DNA of 37,582 nt. Origin: Endozoicomonas sp. ISHI1 (GTDB lineage Bacteria > Pseudomonadota > Gammaproteobacteria > Pseudomonadales > Endozoicomonadaceae). A program made the position numbers and the translations under genes. The stretch covers positions 1 to 37,582 of the forward strand of contig NZ_JAGRPU010000049.1 in NCBI RefSeq assembly GCF_024606225.1. The letters run 5' to 3'. Below are positions 8,835 to 19,355 of this stretch, one piece after another (within the stretch, counting starts at the first letter, position 1; each line of letters starts with the position of its first letter). The notes below the pieces were generated by a model. The model saw only the letters and a program-made list of their open reading frames with translations, had not been told where the DNA came from and searched no databases.

Positions 8835-10982
8835 ATGTCCAAATGCGCAGCGACGAAAAGCTGCTATCCAGCAGAAAATGTGGTTCAGCCCGTCACCTCC
8901 TTTGGAGCGACCACCCGCTACAGATGGTCACTGAGCGGAATGGACTGCGCCAGCTGTGCGGCAAACATCGAAAAAGCACTGGCTGCCTCCGCCGGCGTCA
9001 AGCAGGTCAGAGTCGCCTTTGCTACAGAACGCCTTGTGGTCGATCTGGATCAGAAAGTCTCCTCAGAAAACATCGAGAAAACGGTAAAACAGCTGGGCTT
9101 CACCCTGAAAAGTACTGACCAGAGAGAAGCGGAAGAGCCTCTCTGGAAAGCCCATTCAACCTTCACCCTGCTCGCGGTATTGATGACTCTGGCTGGAATT
9201 TCCAAAGTCTGTGACCCATCATGGGGTTCATTCGGCTTTCTGGTGGCGACCACTCTGGGCGTTCTGCCTTTTGCCAGAAAATCACTCAACCAGATTCGAA
9301 ATGGTACCTGTTTCGGCATTGAAACCCTGATGACCGTTGCCGCAATGGGTGCCTTGATTCTGGGAGAAACCGTTGAAGCGGGTTTGGTATTGCTACTGTT
9401 TTCCTTGGGTGAACTGTTGGAAGGTTTCGCCGGAAGAAAAGCCAAAGCCGGCATAACAAGCCTGATGCAACTGATACCAGACACAGCCTGGAAACTACAA
9501 GACGGTGAACGCATAGAAGTCGTTGCAGACTTTCTGGTTCCCGGAGAGCTTATTGAAGTTTTACCCGGCGATCGTTTACCTGTGGATGGCTTTCTTCACT
9601 GCGATCATGGCTCTTTTGATGAAAGTACAGTAACGGGCGAATCCATTCCCGTGAACAGACAAGCCGGTGAAAAGATTATGGCAGGCTCCATGGTGGTCGA
9701 TCAGCCTGTAAGATTAACAGTGGCATCAGAACCCGGCGAGAATGCGATTGATCGCATCATTAACCTGATAGAAGAAGCGGAAGAACGCCGTGCACCGGTA
9801 GCCAGAATGGTTGATGCATTCAGTGCCTGGTACACCCCAGTGGTCATGGGGCTGGCAGCTCTGGTGATGATCATCCCTCCTCTGTTTACCGGCGCAGTCT
9901 GGACACACTGGGCCTATAAAGCCCTGACTCTGCTGTTGATTGCCTGCCCCTGTGCGCTGGTCGTATCCATTCCAGTCGCAGTCACGTCGGCACTGACTTC
10001 TGCTGCGCGCTCTGGTGCGCTGATTAAAGGTGGCGCAGCTCTGGAACAACTGAGAAATATAAGGATGCTGGCTTTTGATAAAACCGGCACCCTCACTGAG
10101 GGTAAACCCCGGGTTACCCGGGTGGTTGGCATCAGCGAGCAGGAATATAAAGTACTCTCTCTGGCAGGCTCTGTAGAAATGGGCTCCAGCCATCCTTTGG
10201 CTACTGCCATTATTGATGAAAGCAAAAGCAGGAATCTTACGATTTCAGAAGCCACTGATATTCAGGTTTTAACCGGCCGTGGGGTTCAGGGCACTGTCTC
10301 GGGGCGAGACATAAAAGTAGTGGCTCCCCGTTATATTGATGACAAAGATCTTGGTGTAAACAAATCCATCATCGAGTCCATGGAATCAGAAGGTGACACA
10401 GTAGTCGTGGTTCAAGACGGAGCAACCATTCTGGGGCTTATTGGCTTAGCCGACACTTTGCGTGATGACGCTGTTGAAGCGATCAGAAAACTAAAAAGTA
10501 TTGGTGTCGACAGTATCATAATGACCGGCGACAACCGACGTGCAGCTGCCGCTCTTGCTGGAAAACTGGACATAGACTACCAGGCAGAGTTATTACCAGA
10601 AGATAAAGTTAAAGCAGTGCGAGCAATTCAGGCTCAACATAGTGGCGCTGTCGCCATGGTAGGCGATGGCATCAATGATGCCCCCGCCCTGAAAACCGCT
10701 GAGTTGGGCATTGCTATGGGACGAGGCAGTGACGTGGCTCTGGAAACCGCCGATGCAGCACTGACCCACGAGCGGCTGATAGAACTGCCCCGTATGATTC
10801 AGTTGTCAAAGAGAACAGCAAGCATTACCCGTCAGAATATAGCCCTGGCACTGGGCGTAAATACTCTGTTTCTGTTGACCACCCTGTTTGGTATAACGGG
10901 GTTGATGGCCGCTGTGCTTTCGGATGCGGGTGGTACGGTTTTGGTGACTTTGAATGCTCTGAGGCTTATGAGGCAAAAATGA
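8835..10982 (+). CDS. zntA: Zn/Cd/Pb-exporting P1B-type ATPase
   Basis: About 715 residues. An N-terminal heavy-metal-binding domain has the GMDCASC site. Then come the transmembrane bundle with the CPC metal site (LIACPCALVVSIPVA), the actuator motif TGES, the phosphorylated Asp in DKTGTLTEGKP, the HP motif (SSHPLA), MTGDN and the hinge MVGDGINDAPAL. The sequence after CPC (TSALTSAARSGALIKGG) follows the ZntA/CadA branch rather than copper ATPases. It pumps divalent metals from cytoplasm to periplasm using ATP. I chose the ATG at 8835; another ATG in frame at 8811 lacks a ribosome binding site. A small palindrome AACAT / ATGTT at 8790-8805 could be an operator. Confidence 0.88.
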   Translation: MSKCAATKSCYPAENVVQPVTSFGATTRYRWSLSGMDCASCAANIEKALAASAGVKQVRVAFATERLVVDLDQKVSSENIEKTVKQLGFTLKSTDQREAEEPLWKAHSTFTLLAVLMTLAGISKVCDPSWGSFGFLVATTLGVLPFARKSLNQIRNGTCFGIETLMTVAAMGALILGETVEAGLVLLLFSLGELLEGFAGRKAKAGITSLMQLIPDTAWKLQDGERIEVVADFLVPGELIEVLPGDRLPVDGFLHCDHGSFDESTVTGESIPVNRQAGEKIMAGSMVVDQPVRLTVASEPGENAIDRIINLIEEAEERRAPVARMVDAFSAWYTPVVMGLAALVMIIPPLFTGAVWTHWAYKALTLLLIACPCALVVSIPVAVTSALTSAARSGALIKGGAALEQLRNIRMLAFDKTGTLTEGKPRVTRVVGISEQEYKVLSLAGSVEMGSSHPLATAIIDESKSRNLTISEATDIQVLTGRGVQGTVSGRDIKVVAPRYIDDKDLGVNKSIIESMESEGDTVVVVQDGATILGLIGLADTLRDDAVEAIRKLKSIGVDSIIMTGDNRRAAAALAGKLDIDYQAELLPEDKVKAVRAIQAQHSGAVAMVGDGINDAPALKTAELGIAMGRGSDVALETADAALTHERLIELPRMIQLSKRTASITRQNIALALGVNTLFLLTTLFGITGLMAAVLSDAGGTVLVTLNALRLMRQK

Positions 10983-11028
10983 AGACGATTGAATGATCCA
11001 CCATCATTTTCATAAAATTCAAACAAAC

Positions 11029-11062
11029 CTGTAACATTACTGAAATATTCCCCCCCTATTCT
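11029..11062 (+). promoter_or_regulatory. Pho box and -10 of pstS
   Basis: CTGTAAC, four bases, then CTGAAAT (11029-11046) matches the 7-4-7 layout of the PhoB binding site (consensus CTGTCAT repeats). TATTCT follows ten bases later, as expected when the Pho box replaces the -35 element. It lies about 130 bases before the pstS start. Confidence 0.65.
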
Positions 11063-11190
11063 TGCACCCATCAAATTTTGAGGTAACAGAAAAATATTTT
11101 GCACAACCCACTGACAGATAACGGCGCGGCAAAAGATTTTTCTTGGTAAACGCAAGTACACTCCAAGCGAGTTTCTCGGGGAGAATAGAA

Positions 11191-12240
11191 GTGAAGTTAC
11201 TGAAGTCTATTGTAATGTCCTCCATGCTGGCTGCAGCGCCTTTCTCTGCATCTGCCAAGACAGAAGTCATCAACGGTGCGGGAGCCAGTTTCCCTCATCC
11301 AATCTATGCCAAGTGGGCTGAGGAATACCAGAAAGAAACCGGTATTCGCATCAACTACCAGGCCATTGGTTCCGGCGGTGGTATCCGTCAGATCACTGCC
11401 AAAACCGTCGACTTTGGCGCCAGCGACGCCCCTCTGAATGAAGAGCGACTGGATAAAGAAGAAATGATCCAGTTCCCAATGGTGATGGGCGCTATTGTGC
11501 CAGTGATCAACGTTCCCGGCATTGAGTCCGGTGCTCTGAAGCTGACCGGTGAAGTCCTGGCAGACATCTACTTGGGCAAAATCAAGAAGTGGAATGATGA
11601 ACGCATCACTGCTCTGAACCCGGATCTCGAGATTCCTAATCAGGCTATTTACGTCGTTCATCGTTCTGATGGTTCCGGTACCACTTACAACTTCACTGAC
11701 TACCTGAGCCAGATCAGCCCGGAGTGGAGTGAGAAGATTGGCAGGAACACCGACATCACCTGGCCCAAGGAAGCAACCACTATCGGTGGTAACGGTAACG
11801 CCGGTGTCGCCAACTTCGTAGGCCGTACCCGTGGCGCTATCGGTTATGTTGAATATGCTTTCGCAAAACAAAACGACCTGACCTATACCCAGCTGGCCAG
11901 TGCTGATGGCAAGTTCCTGCAGCCAAGCATGGAGACCTTCCAGGCTGCCGCTGCCAATGCCGACTGGGAAAATGCTCCAGGCTTCGAGCTGCTGCTGAAC
12001 AACCAGCCTGGTGCTGATTCCTGGCCTATGACCGCAGCGACCTTCATCCTGATGCACAAGGATCAGGTTAACGCTGAGAAAGCTGAGCAGATCATCGACT
12101 TTTTCGAGTGGAGCTACGAGAACGGCGGTGAACTCGCGGAAGACCTGGACTACATCCCAATGCCTGCAAGCGTAGTTAACATGGTAGAGAATGTCTGGAA
12201 AGAAGACTTGACCAGCAACGGACAAACCATTATCAAGTAA
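11191..12240 (+). CDS. pstS: Periplasmic phosphate-binding protein PstS
   Basis: 349 residues, starting with GTG at 11191 after a strong GGGGAG site; the open frame upstream to 11143 has no such site. A signal peptide ends near SASAKT. The mature protein carries the phosphate-binding signatures NGAGASFPHPIY, GSGGGIRQI, DFGASDAPL and RSDGSGTTYNFTDYL. It captures inorganic phosphate in the periplasm and passes it to PstCA. It is first in the pstSCAB operon, with a Pho box upstream and a hairpin after it that should reduce readthrough into pstC. Confidence 0.95.
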   Translation: MKLLKSIVMSSMLAAAPFSASAKTEVINGAGASFPHPIYAKWAEEYQKETGIRINYQAIGSGGGIRQITAKTVDFGASDAPLNEERLDKEEMIQFPMVMGAIVPVINVPGIESGALKLTGEVLADIYLGKIKKWNDERITALNPDLEIPNQAIYVVHRSDGSGTTYNFTDYLSQISPEWSEKIGRNTDITWPKEATTIGGNGNAGVANFVGRTRGAIGYVEYAFAKQNDLTYTQLASADGKFLQPSMETFQAAAANADWENAPGFELLLNNQPGADSWPMTAATFILMHKDQVNAEKAEQIIDFFEWSYENGGELAEDLDYIPMPASVVNMVENVWKEDLTSNGQTIIK

Positions 12241-12277
12241 CCGGTTATTCTAGCCTTTCTTAAACAGGAAACGAACG

Positions 12278-12308
12278 ACAGCTGATCAGCATAGTGCTGG
12301 TCAGCTGT
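12278..12308 (+). terminator. Hairpin between pstS and pstC (attenuator-like)
   Basis: Two 14-base arms (ACAGCTGATCAGCA and TGCTGGTCAGCTGT) pair with one G-T wobble around a three-base loop, and a T-rich stretch (CTTGTTGTTGCTT) follows. Such a structure would let pstS be expressed above the membrane genes, as binding-protein genes usually are. Confidence 0.6.
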
Positions 12309-12336
12309 CTTGTTGTTGCTTATGCTTTTAACTGCG

Positions 12337-13248
12337 ATGCCTAGCGCTATAAAGGGTGACTCAATCTTCTACAGACTGAGCTTCACCAGCGCCATTCTGA
12401 TTTTTCTGGTGTTGATCGGGATTATCCTTTCCCTGATTGACGGCGGTTGGCTGGCTCTCTCCGAGTTTGGCCCCGGCTTTGTATTTCGAAATGTCTGGGA
12501 CCCGGTAAACAGTGAGTTTGGGGCTGCCTCAGCCATTTACGGCACTCTGGTTTCTTCGCTTATTGCCATTGTGATTGCCATTCCTGTTGGGCTGGGCACG
12601 GCGATCTTCCTGGCCGAGCTGGCTCCGGACTGGATCAGTCGCCCCGTTAGTATGGCCATTGAGCTGCTGGCCGCTGTACCCAGTATTATTTACGGTATGT
12701 GGGGCCTGTTTGTCTTCGCGCCCTGGTTCTCAGAAGGCTTTCAATTCTGGGCACTGGAAAACTTGGTTGGCCTGCCTTTAATCGGCCACTGGTTTGACGG
12801 CCCTCCCATCGGCATCGGCCTGATGACGGCAGGCATCATTCTGTCATTCATGATTTTGCCCATTATTACGGCTTTGACCCGTGACGCCCTGAAAACCATT
12901 CCCAATGTGGTCAGGGAAGCGGCTTACGGTGTCGGCGCAACGCCCTATGAAGTCATTACCCGTGTACTGTTGCCTAGCATCAAGAATGCTGCAGTGGGCG
13001 CCGGAATCCTTGGTCTGGGTCGTGCCTTGGGCGAAACCATGGCGGTTGCTTTTGTCATAGGCGGCGCCAACCGTATAGAGACTTCGCTGTTCATGCCAGC
13101 AAGCTCTATTTCTTCTACGATTGCCCAGCAGTTCAACGAAGCGACTAATGAGATGCACATCTCAGCTCTGATCAGCCTGGGTCTCGTACTGTTTGTACTG
13201 ACCTTTATTGTGATGGGTGCTGCCCGTCTGCTGTTGAGGAAGCGATAA
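12337..13248 (+). CDS. pstC: Phosphate ABC transporter permease PstC
   Basis: 303 residues from ATG 12337 (MPSAIKGDSIFYRLSF), which aligns best with the start of known PstC; ATG 12322 and TTG 12310 are in-frame alternatives and none has a clear ribosome binding site. Six hydrophobic helices are visible, with the permease loop EAAYGVGATPYEVITRVLLP that contacts PstB and a GRALGETMAV segment. The stop codon overlaps the pstA start by one base (TAATG), so translation is likely coupled. Confidence 0.92.
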   Translation: MPSAIKGDSIFYRLSFTSAILIFLVLIGIILSLIDGGWLALSEFGPGFVFRNVWDPVNSEFGAASAIYGTLVSSLIAIVIAIPVGLGTAIFLAELAPDWISRPVSMAIELLAAVPSIIYGMWGLFVFAPWFSEGFQFWALENLVGLPLIGHWFDGPPIGIGLMTAGIILSFMILPIITALTRDALKTIPNVVREAAYGVGATPYEVITRVLLPSIKNAAVGAGILGLGRALGETMAVAFVIGGANRIETSLFMPASSISSTIAQQFNEATNEMHISALISLGLVLFVLTFIVMGAARLLLRKR

Positions 13249-14090
13249 TGCCAGTCAGGAAACTCAAGAACTACGCTTTCATCGGCTTCTGCACTTTCTG
13301 TGCACTGTTTGGTCTGGTGGTTCTGGCCAGCGTACTGTACAGTCTGGTCGGAAAAGGTGTTTCCGGCATGGGTCTGCATGTCTTCACCGAACTGACTCCG
13401 GGACCCGGTAGCCACGGAGGCCTGAAAAACGCCATTATCGGCAGCTTGATTCTGACCGCTCTGGGTATTCTGATTGCCGCACCTCTGGGAGTAATGGCCG
13501 GAACCTGGTTGTCTGAATCTGACAAGAGCTCAAAAATTGCCGAAGCACTGCGCTTTCTCAACGGTATGTTGATGAGTGCACCTTCCATTCTGGTGGGCCT
13601 TTTTGTCTACAAGGTTGTGGTAGTCACCACCGGCTCCTTTTCTGGTTGGGCGGGTGCCATTGCACTGGCTATACTGGCACTGCCCATTATCGTCAGCACC
13701 ACGGAAGAAATGCTTCGTCTGGTTCCCACCACCCTGAAAGAAGCGGGTAGCGGACTGGGCGCTCCGCGCTGGAGAGTCATTACCCAGCTATGCTATCGGG
13801 CAGCAGGCCCCGGTATTATTACCGGTATTCTGTTGTCTGTGGCCAGAATTACCGGTGAAACTGCTCCCCTGTTGTTTACCGCCCTGAACAGTAATTTTAT
13901 GAGCACCGAGCTGGACAAGCCTATGGCTAACCTACCGGTGACCATTTATCAGTATGCCATGAGCCCTTTTGAATCCTGGAATGAACTGGCCTGGGCAGGC
14001 GCTCTGCTGATTACCGTATTTATTCTGATTATCAATATTCTGTCCACTGCTTTACCGCGTTGGATCAAAGCTCGAAAGGCAGCCAAATGA
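13248..14090 (+). CDS. pstA: Phosphate ABC transporter permease PstA
   Basis: 280 residues with six membrane helices. The EAA-type loop reads [22 protein letters not shown], followed by [14 protein letters not shown], both typical of PstA. It forms the inner-membrane channel with PstC. Its stop overlaps the pstB start by four bases (ATGA). Confidence 0.93.
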   Translation: MPVRKLKNYAFIGFCTFCALFGLVVLASVLYSLVGKGVSGMGLHVFTELTPGPGSHGGLKNAIIGSLILTALGILIAAPLGVMAGTWLSESDKSSKIAEALRFLNGMLMSAPSILVGLFVYKVVVVTTGSFSGWAGAIALAILALPIIVSTTEEMLRLVPTTLKEAGSGLGAPRWRVITQLCYRAAGPGIITGILLSVARITGETAPLLFTALNSNFMSTELDKPMANLPVTIYQYAMSPFESWNELAWAGALLITVFILIINILSTALPRWIKARKAAK

Positions 14091-14932
14091 ACATGAACAT
14101 TGCTACTGCTCCTGCGGCTACAGAAAGCCTGAGTCAAATCAAGACAGAAACCGGCCTGACCGACGACCTTCTGCAGCCAAGAATGGAAATAAACGACCTC
14201 AGTTTCTTTTACAGCAAAGGTTCTGAGCCAGCCCTGAAGAACATCAACATGCCGATTTACAACAACAAGGTAACGGCTCTGATTGGTCCTTCCGGCTGTG
14301 GTAAATCGACTCTGCTGCGTACCATGAATCGCATCTTCGACCTTTATGGCAGCCAGTCAGCTGAGGGTGAGATTCTGCTGGATAACGAAAATATCCTGCA
14401 ACGTGGTGTGGACCTGAATGAATTGCGCTCCAAAGTTGGCATGGTTTTCCAGAAGCCAACGCCTTTCCCGATGTCTATCTACGACAACATTACCTACGGT
14501 CTGAAGATGAAAGGTGGACTGAGCAAGCCGGAAATGGCCATTCGTGTGAGAAAAGCCCTGAAGCGTGCTCATCTATGGAAAGAAGTGAAAGACAAGCTGA
14601 ATGCCGATGCCAGCAGCCTGTCTGGTGGTCAGCAGCAGCGTCTGTGCATTGCCCGCACGATTGCCCTGGAACCGGAAGTAATTCTGATGGACGAACCCAC
14701 ATCGGCTCTGGACCCACTGGCCACCAGCGCCATTGAAGAGCTGATTACCGAACTGCGTCAGAAGTACACCATTGTGATCGTGACTCACAACATGCAGCAG
14801 GCCATGCGTATCTCTGATTACACCGGCTTTATGTATCTGGGTGAGCTGATTGAGTTTGATAAAACCGGCAAGATCTTCAAAGATGCTGACAATCAGAAGA
14901 CCCGTGACTACATCGCGGGTGACTTCGGTTAA
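14087..14932 (+). CDS. pstB: Phosphate ABC transporter ATPase PstB
   Basis: 281 residues from the ATG at 14087, preceded by AAAGG; the TTG at 14060 lies within pstA. Walker A is GPSGCGKST, the signature is LSGGQQQRL and Walker B is [13 protein letters not shown] with the H-switch in VTHNM. It powers uptake through PstCA. An N-terminal extension of about 30 residues precedes the core, common in this branch. The usual phoU gene does not follow; the next gene is convergent. Confidence 0.95.
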   Translation: MNMNIATAPAATESLSQIKTETGLTDDLLQPRMEINDLSFFYSKGSEPALKNINMPIYNNKVTALIGPSGCGKSTLLRTMNRIFDLYGSQSAEGEILLDNENILQRGVDLNELRSKVGMVFQKPTPFPMSIYDNITYGLKMKGGLSKPEMAIRVRKALKRAHLWKEVKDKLNADASSLSGGQQQRLCIARTIALEPEVILMDEPTSALDPLATSAIEELITELRQKYTIVIVTHNMQQAMRISDYTGFMYLGELIEFDKTGKIFKDADNQKTRDYIAGDFG

Positions 14933-15029
14933 GCCTCAACTACATAGCTTCTGTCTGGCAATTTGCAGTAATAGGAGACGTGAGATAAAAACAGTCGCAG
15001 TAAGCAGTGTCGTACATTGAATGGACAGG

Positions 15030-15061
15030 CCGATGTTGAGCATTTACCTCCTCAACATCGG
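15030..15061. terminator. Hairpin between convergent pstB and tdh
   Basis: A perfect 11-bp stem (CCGATGTTGAG / CTCAACATCGG) with a 10-base loop sits between the two convergent genes and could serve both. Neither strand has a T-run after it. Confidence 0.5.
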
Positions 15062-15072
15062 TGGATGCACGG

Positions 15073-16098
15073 TCAGCTCCAGTCAAGAATCACTTTGCCG
15101 GACTGGCCGGAACCCATGATTTCAAAACCTTTCTGAAAATCATCCACGGGCATCCGGTGAGTAATCACCGGGGAAATATCCAGACCGGACTGAAGCATGC
15201 TGGTCATCTTATACCAGGTTTCATACATCTCACGGCCATAGATACCCTTGATCACCAGACCCTTGAAGATTACCTGGTTCCAGTCAATGGTTGTATCGCT
15301 GGAAGGAATACCCAGCAGGGATACTTTGCCACCGTAGTTCATGCTTTCCAGCATCTGTTGGAAAGCACGACCATTACCTGACATTTCCAGACCTACGTCA
15401 AAGCCTTCTACCATGCCCAGTTCTGCCATCACCTCTTTCAGATCTTCAGTGGCAACATTCACAGCGCGGGTGGCCCCCATTTCACGGGCCAGATTCAGAC
15501 GGTATTCGTTTACATCAGTAATGACGACGTTACGAGCACCCACGTGTTTGCAGATTGCAACAGCCATTATGCCGATAGGACCAGCACCGGTGATCAATAC
15601 ATCTTCACCCACCAGATCAAACGACAGAGCTGTGTGTACAGCGTTACCAAATGGATCGAAGATGGAGGCCAGATCATCACTGATGTCATCGGGAATCGGG
15701 AACGCATTGGTCGCTGGTATGCAGAGGTACTCTGCGAAAGCTCCGTCTCGATTAACACCCACACCGACAGTGAAATTACACAGGTGACGACGGCCTGCAC
15801 GGCAGTTGCGGCAGTGACCGCAGGTAATATGACCTTCACCAGAGACACGCTGGCCTATTTCAAAACCACGCACGCCTTCGCCCATCTCCACGATTTCACC
15901 AATGAATTCGTGCCCTACGTGCATTCCAACAGGGATGGTATTTTGAGACCACTCATCCCAGTTGTAGATATGCATGTCGGTTCCGCAGATCGCCGTTTTG
16001 CGAATCTTGATCAGAACATCGTTATAGCCAGCTTCCGGCCTGGGCTTGTCGGCCAGCCAGATGCCTTTTTCCGCTTTCAGTTTTGCCAGGGTTTTCAT
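15073..16098 (-). CDS. tdh: L-threonine 3-dehydrogenase
   Basis: 341 residues, the usual length. It oxidises L-threonine with NAD+ to 2-amino-3-ketobutyrate, the substrate of the kbl product encoded just upstream. Catalytic zinc ligands are in [15 protein letters not shown] and [15 protein letters not shown]. Structural zinc cysteines are in [15 protein letters not shown]. The nucleotide fold shows [10 protein letters not shown]. It is a zinc-dependent medium-chain dehydrogenase, expected in the cytoplasm as a tetramer. Confidence 0.95.
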   Translation of the reverse strand: MKTLAKLKAEKGIWLADKPRPEAGYNDVLIKIRKTAICGTDMHIYNWDEWSQNTIPVGMHVGHEFIGEIVEMGEGVRGFEIGQRVSGEGHITCGHCRNCRAGRRHLCNFTVGVGVNRDGAFAEYLCIPATNAFPIPDDISDDLASIFDPFGNAVHTALSFDLVGEDVLITGAGPIGIMAVAICKHVGARNVVITDVNEYRLNLAREMGATRAVNVATEDLKEVMAELGMVEGFDVGLEMSGNGRAFQQMLESMNYGGKVSLLGIPSSDTTIDWNQVIFKGLVIKGIYGREMYETWYKMTSMLQSGLDISPVITHRMPVDDFQKGFEIMGSGQSGKVILDWS

Positions 16099-16169
16099 GT
16101 CAGGTTCCTTTTAACTCTGCTCTGCAGGCTCTTTGGGCGGCTCTCAGGAGACTCTCTCTAGGAGGCTCT

Positions 16170-17369
16170 CTAGGAGATAATGCCCAGCTCACGACCTACT
16201 TTGGCAAAGGCTACAATGACTCGATCCATGTGTTCCTGATTATGAGCAGCCGACATCTGGGTACGAATTCGGGCTGCCCCCCTTGGAACAACCGGGAAGG
16301 AGAATCCTACTACATAGATTCCTTCTTTCAGCATTCGTTCCGCAAACTCAGCAGCCAGTGAGGCATCACCCAGCATGACCGGAATAATCGCATGCCCATT
16401 ACCTGCCAGTGTAAAGCCCAGCTTTTCCATCTCGGTGCGGAAGTAATCCGAGTTATGGCGCAGCTTCTCACGTAGCTCACCACCGGACTCCAGCATATCC
16501 AGAACCTTGATAGAAGCACTGGCAATGGTTGGACTCAGGGTGTTGGAGAACAGGTAAGGACGGGAACGGTTACGCAACCAGTCGATAACTTCAGGGCTGC
16601 GGGCAGAGGTATAACCACCAGAAGCACCGCCCAGAGCCTTGCCCAGGGTACCGGTAATAATATCCACACGATCCATTACGCCACAGTATTCGTGGGTACC
16701 ACGGCCATTTTCACCGACAAAACCTACGGCATGGGAATCATCCACCATCACCATGGCATCGTACCTGTCCGCAAGATCGCAGACACCTTTGAGGTTGGCA
16801 ATAACGCCATCCATGGAGAATACACCGTCCGTTGCGATCAGCTTGTAACGGGCACCTGCTTCTGTCGCTTCTTTCAGTTTGGCTTCCAGATCTGCCATAT
16901 CGTTGTTGGCGTAACGGAAACGCTTGGCCTTACACAAACGTACACCATCTATGATGCTGGCATGGTTGAGAGAATCACTGATAACGGCATCTTCCGGTCC
17001 CAGCAGGGTTTCAAAAAGACCGGCATTAGCGTCAAAACAGGAGGAATAGAGGATAGTGTCATTCATGCCCAGGAATTCGGAAATGCGTTTTTCCAATTCC
17101 TTGTGCACATTCTGGGTACCACAGATAAAACGTACGGAGGCCATACCGTAACCGTATTCATCCAGTGCCTGCCTGCCTGCTTCTATCAGCTCAGGGGAAT
17201 TGGCCAACCCGAGATAGTTGTTGGCACAAAAATTAATGACCTCTTCACCGGTGTTAACAGTGATATCAGCCTGCTGCTGGGAGGTAATAACTCGCTCGCT
17301 TTTGTACAAACCTTCTTTTTTAAGGTCTTCCAGCTGCTCACGCAGTCCAGCGTAAAAGTCGGCTTTCAT
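16170..17369 (-). CDS. kbl: 2-amino-3-ketobutyrate CoA ligase
   Basis: 399 residues from the ATG at 17369, preceded by GGAG; the frame extends six codons further without a better site. This PLP enzyme splits 2-amino-3-ketobutyrate with CoA into glycine and acetyl-CoA. The PLP lysine is in [16 protein letters not shown] and the Asp/His contacts are in [11 protein letters not shown]. It belongs to the alpha-oxoamine synthase family. A 71-bp gap before tdh holds short CTCTCTAGGAG repeats. Confidence 0.95.
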   Translation of the reverse strand: MKADFYAGLREQLEDLKKEGLYKSERVITSQQQADITVNTGEEVINFCANNYLGLANSPELIEAGRQALDEYGYGMASVRFICGTQNVHKELEKRISEFLGMNDTILYSSCFDANAGLFETLLGPEDAVISDSLNHASIIDGVRLCKAKRFRYANNDMADLEAKLKEATEAGARYKLIATDGVFSMDGVIANLKGVCDLADRYDAMVMVDDSHAVGFVGENGRGTHEYCGVMDRVDIITGTLGKALGGASGGYTSARSPEVIDWLRNRSRPYLFSNTLSPTIASASIKVLDMLESGGELREKLRHNSDYFRTEMEKLGFTLAGNGHAIIPVMLGDASLAAEFAERMLKEGIYVVGFSFPVVPRGAARIRTQMSAAHNQEHMDRVIVAFAKVGRELGIIS

Positions 17370-17387
17370 TTCGGCTCCAGAAATCAA

Positions 17388-17700
17388 AAAATATGAGGGA
17401 CTGGCCGGGACAGGCAGTTCATGCGCTCTTCTCAGTCAGACTCTTAGGGGAGCAGTCCCGATTCAACCCCCAAACACATTACAGGCTGAACAAAGTACCA
17501 ATAACCCCATTGTAGAAGACAGCAATATTGAATCAGGGGGTCGAGACTCTGTACCAGCATTTATACGTATTTCGCCCGGACCCTGATGGCTCTGGTTCAG
17601 AGTATCCATTAAACAGGGCTATGCCCATTGAATTTGGAGATGTTTATGAAAGATCAGACAGTGTTCAGGAGCCTGTGGGATTTAAGTCAGGAAAAGGGGC
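17388..17700. other. Gap upstream of kbl and downstream of cysN
   Basis: This stretch separates the kbl promoter side from the cysN 3' end. A 65-codon frame starting with TTG at 17528 has no recognisable protein and no ribosome binding site. I see no RNA gene or repeat here. Confidence 0.4.
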
Positions 17701-17750
17701 TATCGCAACCGGAGAATTGCGATAACCCGTCTCTGTCACAAAGACAGAGA
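17701..17750 (-). terminator. Double hairpin terminator after cysN
   Basis: Read on the minus strand, a first 8-bp stem (TCTCTGTC / GACAGAGA, 17730-17750) overlaps the cysN stop. A second 8-bp stem (TATCGCAA / TTGCGATA, 17701-17724) is followed by GCCCCTTTTCC, whose short T-run fits intrinsic termination. Confidence 0.6.
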
Positions 17751-19355
17751 ATTGACGAGAGCCGACAGACTGTCTGACTCGTTGATATTGTGTAAAACCT
17801 CAACCTGCAGGTCTTTCAGCTCAGTCCTGGCCATCAGAACAACCAGTCCCGCCTGAAGCAGGGCTTCTGTTTTCTGAACCCAGTGTTGATCCTGCTGATC
17901 AACGATGACAGGCAATAGACCACGATCAAACAAGTGACGCTCTACTTTCTGCAGATAAGCTTCAGAACCGTCAACCAGAACCAGAGCTGACTCCTGACGC
18001 AGTCGATTTGCCCTGTCACTGGCCAGAACCTTATCAGCGGTATCACCCTCATTAGCAACAGATTCAACCATACCAGCAGCAACGGTTGCATTGCTTAAGC
18101 GATCAATAACAATAAAGGCACCGGTTTGACGATTATCTACATAACGATCAAAAACAACAGGCTGCGTGAGTGCCAGCTTGCACGAGCCTATCTCATTCAG
18201 TGCCAGTTCATCGGCATCCTGTTGTTTCAGAGTGTTAATATCCACTCTATAGTTAATACCCGTAAAACTTCCTGCCACTTTAGTGGTGGCAAATTTAATC
18301 AGATACTGACGTCCTGGCTTCATTGCCTGCTCTGCCATCCAGACAACACTGGCATTCAGGCGAGAAGAAACTGAAATATCATCCCGGGCGTGCACCAGCA
18401 TGTCACCCCGGCTGATATCGATCTCGTCCTTCAGTGTCAGAGTGACAGCCTGACCGGCAAAACCTTTATCCAGATCACCGTCGTAGGTAACTACTCTTTC
18501 AACTGCACTTTCCAGTCCTGAAGGTAGCACCTTAACTCTGTCGCCAGGCTTCACTGCACCAGAAGCAATGGTTCCGGCATAACCACGAAAATCGAGATCG
18601 GGTCGGCTCACGTATTGAACCGGAAGACGGAAATCATCGAGGTTACGGTCATGGGCAACCTCTACACTTTCCATTACTTCCATCAGAGTCTGGCCTGTGT
18701 ACCAGTCAGCTTTTTCACTGCGATAAACAACATTATCGCCATCCAGAGCCGATACCGGGACAAAACGAACATCGCCCAGGTTCAGTGACTCGGAGAAATC
18801 CAGGTACTGATTCCGAATCTCTTCAAAACGTTTCTGGCTGAAGTCCACCAGATCCATCTTGTTAATAGCTACTACCAGATGTTTGATACCCAGCAGGCTG
18901 GCAATATAGGTATGACGGCGAGTCTGTGTCAGTACTCCCTGACGGGCATCCACCAGAATAATGGCCAGATCACAGGTGGAAGCACCAGTCGCCATGTTCC
19001 GGGTGTACTGCTCGTGACCCGGAGTGTCGGCAATGATGTATTTCCTGTTTTCAGTGGAGAAGTAACGGTAGGCCACGTCAATGGTAATGCCTTGCTCGCG
19101 CTCAGCCTGAAGACCATCCACCAGCAGTGCCAGATCGACTTTTTCGCCCTGGGTTCCAACACGCTTGCTGTCGTTTTCAACGGAAGCCAGCTGATCTTCA
19201 TAGATCATGCTGGTGTCATGTAAAAGTCGACCAATCAGTGTGCTCTTGCCATCGTCAACACTGCCACAGGTCAGAAAACGCAGAATTTCTTTCTGCTCAT
19301 GCCGACGCAGGTATTCCTGAATATCAGACTCGATCAGATCAGATTGATGACTCAT
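17736..19355 (-). CDS. cysN: Sulfate adenylyltransferase subunit 1 (GTPase)
   Basis: 539 residues. CysN hydrolyses GTP to drive adenylation of sulfate to APS by CysD. The G motifs are visible: [21 protein letters not shown] and NKMD. Domains 2 and 3 follow with EF-Tu-like beta barrels. E. coli CysN has 475 residues; here about 85 extra residues follow, and they loosely resemble an APS kinase ([24 protein letters not shown]) but lack the GxSGxGKST loop. So this is CysN with a degenerate CysC-like tail rather than a CysNC fusion. Its start overlaps the cysD stop by one base. Confidence 0.92.
   Translation of the reverse strand: MSHQSDLIESDIQEYLRRHEQKEILRFLTCGSVDDGKSTLIGRLLHDTSMIYEDQLASVENDSKRVGTQGEKVDLALLVDGLQAEREQGITIDVAYRYFSTENRKYIIADTPGHEQYTRNMATGASTCDLAIILVDARQGVLTQTRRHTYIASLLGIKHLVVAINKMDLVDFSQKRFEEIRNQYLDFSESLNLGDVRFVPVSALDGDNVVYRSEKADWYTGQTLMEVMESVEVAHDRNLDDFRLPVQYVSRPDLDFRGYAGTIASGAVKPGDRVKVLPSGLESAVERVVTYDGDLDKGFAGQAVTLTLKDEIDISRGDMLVHARDDISVSSRLNASVVWMAEQAMKPGRQYLIKFATTKVAGSFTGINYRVDINTLKQQDADELALNEIGSCKLALTQPVVFDRYVDNRQTGAFIVIDRLSNATVAAGMVESVANEGDTADKVLASDRANRLRQESALVLVDGSEAYLQKVERHLFDRGLLPVIVDQQDQHWVQKTEALLQAGLVVLMARTELKDLQVEVLHNINESDSLSALVNSLSL

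Noticed and set aside
17528-17725. 65-codon open frame starting with TTG
   Set aside because: There is no ribosome binding site or recognisable family, and its end falls in the cysN terminator hairpins.
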